Source: Pseudoxanthomonas sp. SE1
GTDB lineage: Bacteria; Pseudomonadota; Gammaproteobacteria; Xanthomonadales; Xanthomonadaceae
NCBI RefSeq assembly: GCF_029542205.1
Contig: NZ_CP113783.1
Span: 3,215,001-3,279,000 of the forward strand
DNA: 64,000 bases
Direction of reading: 5' to 3'
Shown here piece by piece: positions 1 through 8,773 of the stretch (positions are counted from its first letter, which is position 1; each line of letters starts with the position of its first letter). Below the pieces are notes generated by a model. That model was given only the letters and a program-made list of their open reading frames with translations, made no database searches and was not told the origin of the DNA. Made by a program: the position numbers and the translations under genes.

Positions 1-686
1 TGACCACGCGCCTGCTGCGGCAGAAGGACGGCTTCGAACGGCTGTCGGCCAGCATCGGCCAGATCCGCTACTTCGACGACAGCCTGGTCACCTATTCGTC
101 TGCAGAAACGCCGCTTGAACAAGGCAAGTCGGCCTGGGTGGTGGACGCCAACTACGCGCCCACCGACCGGTGGACGATCGGCGCTTCCTACCAGTGGGAC
201 CCGAAGTTCCGTCGCGAGGATCTTGCCAGCGTCCGTGCGCGCTACCTGCTACCTGACGATGGCGTGGTCAACATCACTTACCGCCGTCGCCGCGACCTGC
301 TGGAACAGGCCGACTTCTCGTTCCTCTATCCGGTCACGCCATCGTGGAGCGTAGTGGGTCGCTACTACCACTCCTTCTACCGCGATGCCGCCACCGACCA
401 GGAGCCCGGCCTGCTGGAAGGCGTGGCTGGCGTGCAATGGGACAGCTGTTGCCTCGCCGTGCGCGCGCTGGTCCGTCGCTATGTCCGCAATCGCGAGGGC
501 GACATGAACACCGGCTTCCAGGTCGAATTCGTCCTGAAGGGCCTGGGTTCGGCGGGCCAGAACACGGACCGCACCCTGCGCCGTGCTATCCTCGGTTATT
601 ACCGAGACGACCTCTATCTCGTCCCGCCGAGCAATATCGCGCAGCGTCCGGACGACAACACCTACGATCCGGATCCGATGCCATGA
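1..686 (+). CDS. lptD: LPS-assembly protein LptD, C-terminal part (5' end outside window)
   Basis: This is the last 227 codons (read from base 3) of LptD, the outer-membrane beta-barrel that, with LptE, places lipopolysaccharide in the outer leaflet. The visible part is all barrel: alternating polar and aromatic strands such as WTIGASYQW and WSVVGRYYHSFYRD, with charged turns between them. An adjacent cysteine pair (codons at 447-452, context WDSCCLAVR) matches the C-terminal Cys-Cys that forms the essential disulfides to the N-terminal domain in this family. The stop overlaps the surA start (ATGA), so the two are translationally coupled. The pair lptD-surA is a classic envelope-biogenesis operon. 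The barrel continues to the left of the window. Confidence 0.93.
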   Translation, partial: TTRLLRQKDGFERLSASIGQIRYFDDSLVTYSSAETPLEQGKSAWVVDANYAPTDRWTIGASYQWDPKFRREDLASVRARYLLPDDGVVNITYRRRRDLLEQADFSFLYPVTPSWSVVGRYYHSFYRDAATDQEPGLLEGVAGVQWDSCCLAVRALVRRYVRNREGDMNTGFQVEFVLKGLGSAGQNTDRTLRRAILGYYRDDLYLVPPSNIAQRPDDNTYDPDPMP

Positions 687-2011
687 ACAAGCCTCTTTCC
701 CACCTCCTGATCGCCGGCCTGCTGGCCTTGTCGGCAGCCGCAACTCCCGTCGCGGCGCAGACCCTGCAGCCGCTGGACCGGATCGCCGCCGTCGTCAACG
801 AAGATGTCGTCCTGCAGAGCGAACTGGACCGCGCTGTCCGCAACGTCCTCGCCCAGTACGCCAATCAACCCGGCCAGCTGCCTCCGCGCGCCGTGCTTGA
901 GCGCCAGGTGCTGGAGCGCCTGGTGCTGGTGAAGTTGCAGGTGGCACGGGCCGCAGAAACCGGTGTCCGCGTCAGCGATGCCGACCTCAACAACGCCGTG
1001 AATGCCGTGGCCCAGCAGAACGGAACCACGCCGGACGGCCTGCGCCAGCGGCTTGAAGCCGATGGCATGTCGTTCGCCGAGTTCCGGAACTCGATGCGCG
1101 ACGAAATCACCATCCAGCGCTTGAAGCAGAGCTTCGCGCAGAGCCGCGTACAGGTGAGCGAGGGTGAAGTCGACGCCGCGCTGGCCATGCAGGCGAACAG
1201 CGGTGCGCAATACCATCTGGCGCATATCCTCGTCAGCCTGCCGGACGGTGCCACCGCCGAGCAGATCACCGCCGGCCAGGGCAAGATCGATGGCATCAAG
1301 GCATTGATCGACAAGGGCGAACTGGACTTTTCTGCCGCCGCCGTCCGCTATTCCGACAGCCCGAATGCACTGGAAGGCGGCGACCTCGGCTGGCGCAGCC
1401 TCGACGAGATTCCCACCGCCTTCGTGGAGATGCTGAAGGGCATGTCACCCGGCCAGTCGGTCGGCCCGTTGCGCGGCCCCAGCGGTTTCCAACTGCTGAA
1501 GCTGGTGGAAGTACGCGATGCCGCCCAGGCCGAAAAACGCAGCGTGACCGAGTACAACGCGCGGCACATCCTGGTGCGGATCACCGAAACCCAGGATGCC
1601 GCAGCCGCCAAGGCCAAGATCGACACCCTGCGTGCGCGCATCGCCGGCGGTGCCGACTTCGTCGCCGTGGCGAAGGAGTCCACCGAGGATGCGAACAGCC
1701 GGGATGATGGTGGCGACCTGGGCTGGTTCCCCGCCGACGCGTTCGGTCCGGCCTTCGGCCAGCAGGTGACCGCGCTGCAGGACGGCCAGGTCGGCGCACC
1801 GTTCCGCACCGATGCCGGCTGGCACATCGTCCAGCGCGTGGGCAGCCGCCAGACTGACGTGACCGACCAGAACCGCCGCGCGCAGATCCGCGACACCATC
1901 GGCCGCCGCAAGGCCGAGGACGAGTACAACCGCTACCTGCAGGAACTGCGCGGCGAAGCCTACGTCAGCTTCCGCAGCGGCGACCGCGCCGAGACCACGC
2001 CGAGCGGCTGA
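683..2011 (+). CDS. surA: Periplasmic chaperone / peptidyl-prolyl isomerase SurA
   Basis: SurA escorts unfolded outer-membrane proteins, LptD among them, across the periplasm to the BAM complex. The 442-residue product opens with a signal peptide ending in ATPVAAQ (residues 1 to about 25). A SurA N-terminal domain follows (DRIAAVVNEDVVLQSELD), then two parvulin domains, the first near residue 175 (YHLAHILVSLPDG) and the second near 287 (NARHILVRITE). Each parvulin contains the GGDLGW signature. The open frame extends upstream, but the ATG at 683 is the start that gives the signal peptide and overlaps the lptD stop. Length and domain order match the family. Confidence 0.96.
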   Translation: MNKPLSHLLIAGLLALSAAATPVAAQTLQPLDRIAAVVNEDVVLQSELDRAVRNVLAQYANQPGQLPPRAVLERQVLERLVLVKLQVARAAETGVRVSDADLNNAVNAVAQQNGTTPDGLRQRLEADGMSFAEFRNSMRDEITIQRLKQSFAQSRVQVSEGEVDAALAMQANSGAQYHLAHILVSLPDGATAEQITAGQGKIDGIKALIDKGELDFSAAAVRYSDSPNALEGGDLGWRSLDEIPTAFVEMLKGMSPGQSVGPLRGPSGFQLLKLVEVRDAAQAEKRSVTEYNARHILVRITETQDAAAAKAKIDTLRARIAGGADFVAVAKESTEDANSRDDGGDLGWFPADAFGPAFGQQVTALQDGQVGAPFRTDAGWHIVQRVGSRQTDVTDQNRRAQIRDTIGRRKAEDEYNRYLQELRGEAYVSFRSGDRAETTPSG

Positions 2012-2012
2012 G

Positions 2013-2996
2013 GTGATCCCGCGGCTGGCGCTGGTACCGGGCGAGCCGGGCGGCATCGGCCCCGAACTCTGCGTACGGCTCGCGCAGCACCCGCGCAGCG
2101 ACTGTACCCTGCTCGCGTTCGGTGATCCCGCCACACTCCGCGCCGCGGCCGACGCACTCGGTCTGCCACTGCGCCTGCTCGACGAAGCCGTCGTCGCCGT
2201 CGAGCCGGGTGACCTGCGCTTGCGGGCGGTGCCCAATGCGGCGCCCAACACCTTTGGCGGTACCGATCCCCGCAATGCGCGCGCCGTCATCGATGCGCTG
2301 ACGCAGGCCGCCGATGCATGCCTGCAGGCATCGCTGGATGGCATGGTGACTGGCCCCGTGCACAAGGCCGCCATCAACGCAGGCGGAATCGCCTATAGCG
2401 GCACCACCGAGCTGCTGGCGGAACACGCAGGTCGCAAGGTCGTCATGATGCTCGCCAACGACATCGTCCGCGTCGCGCTCGCGACCACGCACCTGCCGTT
2501 GCGCGATGTCCCGGAAGCGATCACGCCTGCTTTGCTGGAAGACGTCCTGCGCATCACCCACGCATCCCTGCGCTTGGACTTCGGTATCGACGAGCCGGTC
2601 ATCGCCGTCCTGGGACTCAACCCGCACGCAGGCGAAGCCGGGCATCTCGGGCGTGAGGAGATCGAGGTGATCGGGCCCGTGCTCGCCGCCCTGCGTACGG
2701 AAGGCATGCGCCTGGAAGGCCCGCTGCCCGCCGACACCGCTTTCCTGCCGCAGAAACTGCGCGGGTTCGACTCTGTCATGGCGATGTACCACGACCAGGG
2801 CCTGCCCGTGCTCAAGTACAGCGGGTTCGAGCAGGCGGTGAACCTGACCCTGGGTCTGCCCTACCCGCGCGTGGCGGTCGACCACGGCACGGCACTGGAC
2901 CTGGCCGGCAAAGGCATCGCGGACCCGTCCAGCCTGTTCGCGGCTGTCGCGACCTGCGCGCGGATGGCCGCCCAACGCATCGCGGGCCGCGCCTGA
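2013..2996 (+). CDS. pdxA: 4-hydroxythreonine-4-phosphate dehydrogenase PdxA
   Basis: PdxA oxidises 4-phosphohydroxy-L-threonine in the deoxyxylulose-5-phosphate-dependent pathway to pyridoxal phosphate. The 327-residue product starts at a GTG one base after the surA stop and reads MIPRLALVPGEPGGIGPEL, matching the family N-terminus (usually PGEPAGIGP, here PGG). Other family features are DGMVTGPVHKAAI, the metal-ligand region with MAMYHDQGLPVLKY, and a C-terminal DHGTALDLAGKG. It lies tightly between surA and rsmA, its common position in gammaproteobacteria. The GTG is the only start that preserves the conserved N-terminus. Confidence 0.95.
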   Translation: MIPRLALVPGEPGGIGPELCVRLAQHPRSDCTLLAFGDPATLRAAADALGLPLRLLDEAVVAVEPGDLRLRAVPNAAPNTFGGTDPRNARAVIDALTQAADACLQASLDGMVTGPVHKAAINAGGIAYSGTTELLAEHAGRKVVMMLANDIVRVALATTHLPLRDVPEAITPALLEDVLRITHASLRLDFGIDEPVIAVLGLNPHAGEAGHLGREEIEVIGPVLAALRTEGMRLEGPLPADTAFLPQKLRGFDSVMAMYHDQGLPVLKYSGFEQAVNLTLGLPYPRVAVDHGTALDLAGKGIADPSSLFAAVATCARMAAQRIAGRA

Positions 2997-3034
2997 CGCC
3001 ACGCAGTACGCGAGCGTTCCCGCATAATCCGCCC

Positions 3035-3823
3035 ATGTCGCATTTCAAGGCTCCCCCCAAGAAGTCCCTCGGCCAGCACTTCCTGACCGACGGCAGCTAC
3101 ATCGACAAGATCGTGAGGGCAGTGAATCCGCAACCCGGCGACCGCCTGGTGGAGATCGGCCCGGGCCAGGGCGCGATCACCTTCCCGCTTCTGAAGAAGC
3201 ATGGCGAGCTGACCGCCATCGAGTTCGACCGCGATCTGATCACGCCATTGATGGAAGCATCGGAAGGCATCGGGCGGCTCACCATCATCCACAAGGACGT
3301 GCTGTCGGTGGACTTCGGCAAGCTGGCCGGCGAAGACAAGCTGCGCCTGGTCGGCAACCTGCCCTACAACCTGTCCTCCCCGATCCTGTTCCACGCCATC
3401 GAACATGCGGCGGCGATCACCGACATGGTCTTCATGCTGCAGAAGGAGGTGGTCGACCGCATGGCTGCCGAGCCGGGCAGCAAGGTCTACGGCCGCCTCA
3501 GCGTGATGCTGCAGGCGTACTGCAGGGTGGATGCACTGTTCGTGGTGCCGCCGGGCGCCTTCCGTCCGCCGCCGAAAGTGGATTCCGCCGTCGCCCGCCT
3601 GGTCCCGCGCGATCCCGCGAGCATCGGCATCCGCGACCCGAAGCGCTTCGAGCATGTCGTGCGCGCCGCCTTCGGCCAGCGCCGCAAGACACTGCGCAAT
3701 GCGTTGTCGGATGTCTGCACCAGCGAGCAGATCGAAGCCGCCGGCGTGCGTCCGGATGCGCGTGCCGAGCAGGTCGCGGTGGAAGACTTCATCCGGCTGG
3801 CGAATCTGGTGACCGCTGCCTGA
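3035..3823 (+). CDS. rsmA: 16S rRNA (adenine(1518)-N(6)/adenine(1519)-N(6))-dimethyltransferase RsmA (KsgA)
   Basis: RsmA dimethylates two adjacent adenines in the 3' terminal helix of 16S rRNA, a late step of 30S maturation. The 262-residue protein begins with the family hallmark KKSLGQHFL. It then has the SAM-binding motif [15 protein letters not shown] near residue 40 and the catalytic motif [13 protein letters not shown] near 109. The C-terminal helical region includes [13 protein letters not shown]. Length is normal. It follows pdxA by 38 bp, and the same-strand order pdxA-rsmA-apaG-apaH is widely conserved. Confidence 0.97.
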   Translation: MSHFKAPPKKSLGQHFLTDGSYIDKIVRAVNPQPGDRLVEIGPGQGAITFPLLKKHGELTAIEFDRDLITPLMEASEGIGRLTIIHKDVLSVDFGKLAGEDKLRLVGNLPYNLSSPILFHAIEHAAAITDMVFMLQKEVVDRMAAEPGSKVYGRLSVMLQAYCRVDALFVVPPGAFRPPPKVDSAVARLVPRDPASIGIRDPKRFEHVVRAAFGQRRKTLRNALSDVCTSEQIEAAGVRPDARAEQVAVEDFIRLANLVTAA

Positions 3824-3873
3824 GACGGGGCGGATGGTTTCCGCTTTCACCCGGGTTTGAATACACTGCCCGC

Positions 3874-4254
3874 ATGGATTCCCCCGACTACGCCATCGAC
3901 GTCGATGTCGCCACGCGCTTCCTGGACGACCAGTCCGCGCCCGAGGACGGGCGTTACGTGTTCGCGTACACCATCCGCATCCACAACCGCGGCCGCGTGC
4001 CCGCGCAGCTGCTGCGCCGCCACTGGGTCATCACCGATGCCAACGGCAAGGTGGAGGAAGTGGAAGGCGAAGGCGTCGTTGGCGAACAACCCTGGTTGAG
4101 ACCGGGCGAAGATTTCCGCTACACATCCGGTGCCATCCTGGAAACCGCGCTTGGCACCATGCAAGGCAGCTACGACATGCTGGCCGACGACGGCACCCGC
4201 TTCGACGCCCCCATCGCCACGTTCACCCTGTCCGTTCCGCGGACGCTGCACTGA
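3874..4254 (+). CDS. apaG: ApaG (Co2+/Mg2+ efflux protein ApaG family)
   Basis: ApaG is a small single-domain beta-sandwich protein (126 residues here) long linked to divalent-cation resistance; its biochemical role is not settled. Family motifs visible are [43 protein letters not shown] and the C-terminal [18 protein letters not shown]. It sits between rsmA and apaH, its standard position. The ATG at 3874 gives the expected N-terminus ([10 protein letters not shown]). Confidence 0.95.
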   Translation: MDSPDYAIDVDVATRFLDDQSAPEDGRYVFAYTIRIHNRGRVPAQLLRRHWVITDANGKVEEVEGEGVVGEQPWLRPGEDFRYTSGAILETALGTMQGSYDMLADDGTRFDAPIATFTLSVPRTLH

Positions 4255-4264
4255 GCCCGCCGCG

Positions 4265-5119
4265 ATGACGGTCTGGGCCATCGGCGACCTCCAGGGCTGC
4301 TACGACGCCACGCAGCGACTGCTCGAGAAGATCCGCTTCGATCCCGCGCAGGACCGGCTGTGGTTCTGCGGCGACCTGGTCAACCGCGGTGGACAGTCGT
4401 TGGAAACGCTGCGGCTGGTGCATTCGCTGCGCGAGCACAGCGTCGTCGTGCTGGGCAACCATGACCTGTCCCTGCTTGCGATCGGCGAGCGTTCGCCGGA
4501 CGAGCAGCGCAAGGTCAATCCCGATCTGCAACGCGTGGTGCTGGCAGACGATGCGCGCATGCTGCTGGACTGGTTGCGCCTGCAGAAGCTGGTGCACGTG
4601 GACCGCGACCTGGGCTGGATGATGGTGCACGCCGGCCTGGCGCCGAAGTGGACCACCACGCTGGCCGAGAAGCATGCGCGCGAGGTCGAGCAGCAGCTGC
4701 ACGGCAACGCCTACCGCAAGCTGTTCCGCAACATGTACGGCGACAAGCCGAACTGGGCACCGCACCTTGCCGGCCATGACCGTTCGCGCGCCATCATCAA
4801 CGTGCTCACCCGCATGCGCTACTGCACGCCGCGCGGCCGCATGGCGATCGAGGAGAAGGGTGCGCCGGGCCGGCAGGCCCAGGGCCTGTATCCCTGGTAC
4901 GAAGTGCCGGGCCGCGCCGAGCGCGACCTGAAGATCGTCTGTGGCCACTGGTCCACGCTGGGGCTGATGATCGGGCACGGCGTGCATGCAATCGACACCG
5001 GTGCGGTGTGGGGCGGCAAGCTCACCGCGTTGCAGCTGGATACGGACGATATCCGGCTCGTGCAGGTACCCGGCCGCGACGTGCCGCCACCGCCCAAGGG
5101 CGAACTGCCGAAGGACTGA
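4265..5119 (+). CDS. apaH: Bis(5'-nucleosyl)-tetraphosphatase, symmetrical (ApaH)
   Basis: ApaH hydrolyses diadenosine tetraphosphate symmetrically to two ADP and can also decap Np4-capped RNA. The 284-residue protein has the metallophosphatase signature in order: GDLQGCYD at residues 7-14, FCGDLVNRG near 37, and LGNHDLSLLAIG near 67, with later metal-ligand histidines in MMVHAGLAPKW and CGHWSTLG. The frame is open upstream, but ATG 4265 is the conserved start, 11 bp after apaG. Length is close to the family norm. Confidence 0.96.
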   Translation: MTVWAIGDLQGCYDATQRLLEKIRFDPAQDRLWFCGDLVNRGGQSLETLRLVHSLREHSVVVLGNHDLSLLAIGERSPDEQRKVNPDLQRVVLADDARMLLDWLRLQKLVHVDRDLGWMMVHAGLAPKWTTTLAEKHAREVEQQLHGNAYRKLFRNMYGDKPNWAPHLAGHDRSRAIINVLTRMRYCTPRGRMAIEEKGAPGRQAQGLYPWYEVPGRAERDLKIVCGHWSTLGLMIGHGVHAIDTGAVWGGKLTALQLDTDDIRLVQVPGRDVPPPPKGELPKD

Positions 5120-5121
5120 GC

Positions 5122-5787
5122 ATGCGGCTGGCGCGGCTCCTGACGCTGTGTCTGTTGCCCGCCCTCTTGTGCGCCTGCCGCGACGGCGCCCCGTCCGCCT
5201 CCAAGCCCATGCCGGCGGAGGCTTCGACACAGGTTGCCCAGCCGCCCACATCGCCTCCTCTGGTCGCGGCGGCACGTGCGCAGATCGGTGTAGTCCGCAC
5301 CTACGATCCCACCTACTTCGGACTGTCGTATCCCGGCGGGGACGTGCCGGCCGACCGTGGCGTGTGCACGGACGTCGTGATCCGCGCATTGCGGATTCAG
5401 GGGCTCGACCTGCAGCAGATGATCCATGAGGACATGCTCTCCCACTTCGATCTTTATCCGAACCGATGGGACCTCAGCCAACCCGACCGCAGCATCGACC
5501 ACCGCCGTGTGCCCAACCAGATGCGCTGGTTCGAGCGGCACGGATGGAGCCAGCCCACCGGCCGAAGCGCCGACGACTTCGCGCCTGGTGACATCGTCGC
5601 GTGGACACTGACGAGCAATGGCCTGCTGCACATCGGCATCGTCTCCGACCGCCGCAGCCACGACGGCACGCCATTGATCCTGCACAACATCAACGCCGGC
5701 ACGCAGGAAGACGACATCCTGTTCCGCCACGCCATCATCGGACACTACCGGCAACCGGAAGCGCGTACGCCGGGCGCGCTTCCCTAG
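5122..5787 (+). CDS. DUF1287 family lipoprotein
   Basis: The 221-residue product has an N-terminal hydrophobic stretch ending in LLCAC, a plausible lipobox with Cys at about residue 19, so it is probably a lipoprotein. The rest matches DUF1287 (YijF-like): an invariant-looking GVCTDVVIRALR with a cysteine near residue 79, then DLYPNRWDLSQPDRSIDHRR, and near the end GDIVAWTL and HIGIVSDRR, followed by an Asn/His region. That Cys...His layout resembles NlpC/P60-type papain-like folds, but this is inference and the family function is unknown. It starts 2 bp after apaH and probably shares its transcript. Confidence 0.85.
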   Translation: MRLARLLTLCLLPALLCACRDGAPSASKPMPAEASTQVAQPPTSPPLVAAARAQIGVVRTYDPTYFGLSYPGGDVPADRGVCTDVVIRALRIQGLDLQQMIHEDMLSHFDLYPNRWDLSQPDRSIDHRRVPNQMRWFERHGWSQPTGRSADDFAPGDIVAWTLTSNGLLHIGIVSDRRSHDGTPLILHNINAGTQEDDILFRHAIIGHYRQPEARTPGALP

Positions 5788-5861
5788 CGCAGGACCCGCT
5801 CGATGCCGCAGGCCGTCCGCTCACTGCGGACCCGCCCAAAGACGGCAGTGGTGGACTCCGC

Positions 5862-5957
5862 CCGTCATTCCGGCGAAAGCCGGAATCCATCCTGATCCTG
5901 CGGTCAGATGTGCGTCAGCTGACAATCAATGGATTCCGGCTTTCGCCGGAATGACGG
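5862..5957. repeat. Palindromic intergenic repeat (29-bp perfect inverted arms)
   Basis: Two perfect 29-base inverted arms (5862-5890 and 5929-5957) flank a 38-base centre. Each arm contains the core CATTCCGGCGAAAGCCGGAA, itself a short hairpin. This sequence type is a widespread REP-like intergenic repeat in proteobacteria. It lies between the convergent DUF1287 lipoprotein and folA genes, where it could act as a bidirectional transcription stop. No T run follows either arm. Confidence 0.85.
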
Positions 5958-5985
5958 AGCAGGGATGAAGGCGTACCGCCTGCTT

Positions 5986-6480
5986 TCAGGTGCGCCGGTA
6001 CTCGACGAAGTCAAAGGCCAACGCGTGCTTCGCGTCCACGGGATGCCGTTCGCGCGCGATCTCATGCCACTGCGCGGCATCGAACTCGGGGAAGAAGGCA
6101 TGCGCGTCCTCGACCACGGTATCGACCTCGGTCACCTGCAGCACGTCCGCACGGCCAAGTGCCAGCGCGTAAATCTCGCCGCCGCCGATCACGCACAGTT
6201 CTTCACTCCCCTGCTCCGCCGCGATCCGGATCGCCTCATCCACCGAGGCCACCCCCCGCATGCCTTCGAACGGCACGTGGCCACGGCGCGTCAGTACCAG
6301 GTTGAGCCGGCCCGGCAACGCACGGCCCAGGGATTCGGCCGTCTTGCGTCCCATCAACACCGGCTTGCCCAGCGTCAGCGCCTTGAAGCGTTTCAGATCA
6401 TCCGGCAGTCGCCACGGCAGATCGTTGTCACGGCCGATGGCGCGATGGCGATCAAGCGCCACTATCAGCGAGATGCGCAC
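5986..6480 (-). CDS. folA: Dihydrofolate reductase FolA
   Basis: FolA reduces dihydrofolate to tetrahydrofolate with NADPH, regenerating the cofactor oxidised by thymidylate synthase. The 164-residue protein shows ISLIVALDRHRAIGRDNDLPW, with the Asp equivalent to E. coli Asp27 in WRLPDDLKRFK. The NADPH-binding VLMGRKTAESLG and VIGGGEIYALAL also fit. It starts 6 bp after the thyA stop, so the two enzymes of the thymidylate cycle are co-transcribed. Confidence 0.97.
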   Translation of the reverse strand: MRISLIVALDRHRAIGRDNDLPWRLPDDLKRFKALTLGKPVLMGRKTAESLGRALPGRLNLVLTRRGHVPFEGMRGVASVDEAIRIAAEQGSEELCVIGGGEIYALALGRADVLQVTEVDTVVEDAHAFFPEFDAAQWHEIARERHPVDAKHALAFDFVEYRRT

Positions 6481-6486
6481 GGAAAC

Positions 6487-7281
6487 CTAGACCGCCACCG
6501 GCGCCCTGATCGCAGGATGCGGGTCGTAGCCGTGGATCTCGATGTCTTCGTAGGTGAAGGCGAACAGGTCCGTGACGTCGGGATTGAGGTGCAGCTTGGG
6601 CAGCGCGCGCGGCTCGCGCGCCAACTGCTCGCGCGCCTGGTCGTAATGGTTCGAGTACAGGTGCGCGTCGCCCAGGGTGTGCACGAAGTCGCCGACACCC
6701 AGCCCGCAGGCCTGCGCCACCATGTGCGTCAGCAGCGCATAGCTGGCGATGTTGAACGGCACGCCCAGGAAGATGTCGCCGCTGCGCTGGTAAAGCTGGC
6801 AGCTGAGCTTTCCCTCCACCACGTAGAACTGGAACATCGTGTGGCAGGGCATCAGCGCCATCTTCGGCAGGTCGGCCACGTTCCAAGCCGACACGATCAG
6901 TCGGCGCGAGTCCGGGTTGCGCTTGATCTCGTCGACGACCCATTTGATCTGGTCGATCTCGCCGCCGTCGGCCGTGGCCCAGCGCCGCCACTGCTTGCCG
7001 TAGACCGGGCCGAGTTCGCCGTCGGCATCGGCCCATTCGTCCCAGATGCTGACCTTGTTGTCCTTGAGATAGGCGATGTTGGTTTCGCCTTTCAGGAACC
7101 ACAGCAGTTCGTGCACGATCGAGCGCAGGTGCAGCTTCTTCGTCGTGACCAGCGGGAAGCCTTCGTTGAGGTCGAAGCGCATCTGCCAGCCGAACACGCT
7201 GCGCGTGCCGGTGCCGGTGCGGTCGGATTTTTCGGTGCCCTGCTCCAGCACGTGGCGCAGCAGGTCGAGGTACTGCTTCAT
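6487..7281 (-). CDS. thyA: Thymidylate synthase ThyA
   Basis: ThyA methylates dUMP to dTMP using methylene-tetrahydrofolate. The 264-residue product aligns along its whole length with the E. coli enzyme: [15 protein letters not shown] at the N-terminus, [12 protein letters not shown], the catalytic cysteine in [14 protein letters not shown] near residue 147, [17 protein letters not shown], and a [12 protein letters not shown]-terminus. Two consecutive ATG codons occur; I chose the second (7281) because it gives the usual MKQYL start. It lies 22 bp after lgt and upstream of folA. Confidence 0.97.
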   Translation of the reverse strand: MKQYLDLLRHVLEQGTEKSDRTGTGTRSVFGWQMRFDLNEGFPLVTTKKLHLRSIVHELLWFLKGETNIAYLKDNKVSIWDEWADADGELGPVYGKQWRRWATADGGEIDQIKWVVDEIKRNPDSRRLIVSAWNVADLPKMALMPCHTMFQFYVVEGKLSCQLYQRSGDIFLGVPFNIASYALLTHMVAQACGLGVGDFVHTLGDAHLYSNHYDQAREQLAREPRALPKLHLNPDVTDLFAFTYEDIEIHGYDPHPAIRAPVAV

Positions 7282-7303
7282 CATCTGCCTCCGGCGAATG
7301 GCG

Positions 7304-8194
7304 TCATGTGGTCTGTTTGCCGGCGGCCGGGGTGGGCGCGACAGGCTGCAGGGTGGGGGCGCGACGCGACAACGCGAGCAGGAACAGGCCCAGTGCCACC
7401 AGCGGCAGGCTCAGCACCTGGCCCATCGTCAGCCAACCAAAGGCCAGGTAGCCGATGTCCGCATCAGGCACGCGCACGAACTCCACCACGAAACGGAACA
7501 CGCCGTACATCAGGGCGAACAGGCCGGAGATGGTGTAGCGCGGCCGCGGCTTGCGCGATACCGCCCACAGCACCACGAACATCACCAGCCCCTCGAGAAA
7601 CGCCTGGTAGAGCTGCGAAGGATGGCGCGCGAACTGATCCAGCGCGCCCGCCGCATACTGGGCCTGCAACTGCGCCGCATCCAGCCCGCGCAGCGCGGGA
7701 TCGGTCGGGAAGATGACGCCCCAGTCGGCACCGGTCGGCTTGCCCCACAGCTCGGCGCCGATGAAGTTGCCCAGACGGCCAAAGCCAAGCCCGGGAGCGA
7801 CCACCGGCGCAACGAAATCCATCGTGTCGAAAAAATGCAGGCGATGTTTGCGCGACCACCACCATGCGGCGGCCATCACGCCCAGCAGGCCGCCGTGGAA
7901 GCTCATGCCGCCTTCCCAGACCTTGAAGATCGACAGGGGATTTTCGAGGAAGGTGCCGAAGCCATAGAACAGCACATAGCCGATACGGCCCCCGAGCACC
8001 ACGCCCAGCATGCCGTAGAACATCAGGTCGGAGAACGCGTTGGCATCCACGCCGGGCAATCGCCCCTGCGATGCGCGCATGCGTCCCAGCCACCAGGCCG
8101 TGACGAACGCCAGCAGGTACATCAGGCCGTACCAGTGCAGCTTCAGCGGCCCCAGCGAAAGGATGATCGGATCGATCTGGTGAAGGTAGATCAT
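7304..8194 (-). CDS. lgt: Prolipoprotein diacylglyceryl transferase Lgt
   Basis: Lgt moves a diacylglyceryl group from phosphatidylglycerol to the lipobox cysteine of prolipoproteins, the first step of lipoprotein maturation in the inner membrane. The 296-residue polytopic protein contains [13 protein letters not shown] and the Lgt signature [20 protein letters not shown]. Further matches are [13 protein letters not shown] and [12 protein letters not shown]. The start at 8194 (MIYLHQIDP) is the conserved one; an in-frame ATG 14 codons earlier adds a non-conserved extension. lgt-thyA-folA form a tight minus-strand unit. Confidence 0.97.
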   Translation of the reverse strand: MIYLHQIDPIILSLGPLKLHWYGLMYLLAFVTAWWLGRMRASQGRLPGVDANAFSDLMFYGMLGVVLGGRIGYVLFYGFGTFLENPLSIFKVWEGGMSFHGGLLGVMAAAWWWSRKHRLHFFDTMDFVAPVVAPGLGFGRLGNFIGAELWGKPTGADWGVIFPTDPALRGLDAAQLQAQYAAGALDQFARHPSQLYQAFLEGLVMFVVLWAVSRKPRPRYTISGLFALMYGVFRFVVEFVRVPDADIGYLAFGWLTMGQVLSLPLVALGLFLLALSRRAPTLQPVAPTPAAGKQTT

Positions 8195-8253
8195 GCGCCT
8201 CGGCTTGGCCGGTGGAGATGGGCTATTTTGCCCCACCCTGCCCGCGCGTGGCT

Positions 8254-8275
8254 GATCCCGGACTGATCCGGGATC
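8254..8275 (-). terminator. Short perfect hairpin between the TPM gene and lgt
   Basis: A perfect 9-bp stem (GATCCCGGA and its complement) closes a 4-base loop just downstream of the TPM-domain gene that ends at 8282. No T tract follows on the minus strand, so intrinsic termination would be weak. It could be a transcript-end stabiliser or attenuator ahead of lgt. Confidence 0.35.
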
Positions 8276-8281
8276 GGCGGA

Positions 8282-8773
8282 TCAATCCAGCACGTGCGGC
8301 CGGTTGGGCAGTTCGTCCTCGTCCGGATGACCGTCGAACTGCGGAAAATGCAGCGCCAACAGGTCCGAAACCGCGCGGATGCCGTCGATGACGGCCTGTT
8401 CCGCCCTGTTGTCCACCATGCCCACTTCGATCAGATGGCAGACCTCGCGCCATGCCGCGTCGCTGACGAGGCCGTTCAAGCCGCGGTCGGCGATGATCTC
8501 GATGCGGTGGTCGGCCAGCAGCAGGTAGATGAGCACGCCGTTGTTGGCTTCCGTGTCCCAGGTGCGCAGCCGCACGAACACCTCGTGCGCGCGCTCGCGC
8601 GGATCCACCCCGGAAAGTACCGCACCCAATGGCAGGTCCGACTCCACCGCGAACATCACTTCGCCGCGGTGCCTGCGTTCGCCTTCGGCAATGGCGTCGG
8701 TGATGTGGTGCAGGGTCGATTCCGGGAACAGCCGGCGCGCCGAACGGGCGAACAGATGGCGGAGAACGCGCAT
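8282..8773 (-). CDS. TPM-domain (TLP18.3/Psb32/MOLO-1) protein without signal peptide
   Basis: The 163-residue protein starts at the ATG that shares one base with the stop of the upstream TPM gene (TGATG). It carries a single TPM domain: HHITDAIAEGERRHRGEVMFAVE, then ANNGVLIYLLLADHRIEIIADRGL, which is the core strand pattern of the family. There is no signal peptide and no clear membrane segment. TPM domains occur in proteins of unsettled function, some with weak acid-phosphatase activity and some tied to membrane-protein maintenance. The operon lemA - TPM membrane protein - TPM soluble protein is recurrent in proteobacteria. Confidence 0.85.
   Translation of the reverse strand: MRVLRHLFARSARRLFPESTLHHITDAIAEGERRHRGEVMFAVESDLPLGAVLSGVDPRERAHEVFVRLRTWDTEANNGVLIYLLLADHRIEIIADRGLNGLVSDAAWREVCHLIEVGMVDNRAEQAVIDGIRAVSDLLALHFPQFDGHPDEDELPNRPHVLD

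Noticed and set aside
5929..7716. 595-codon plus-strand frame opposite folA, thyA and part of lgt
   Set aside because: Three well-known enzymes occupy the minus strand. The frame crosses their intergenic gaps and ends inside lgt.
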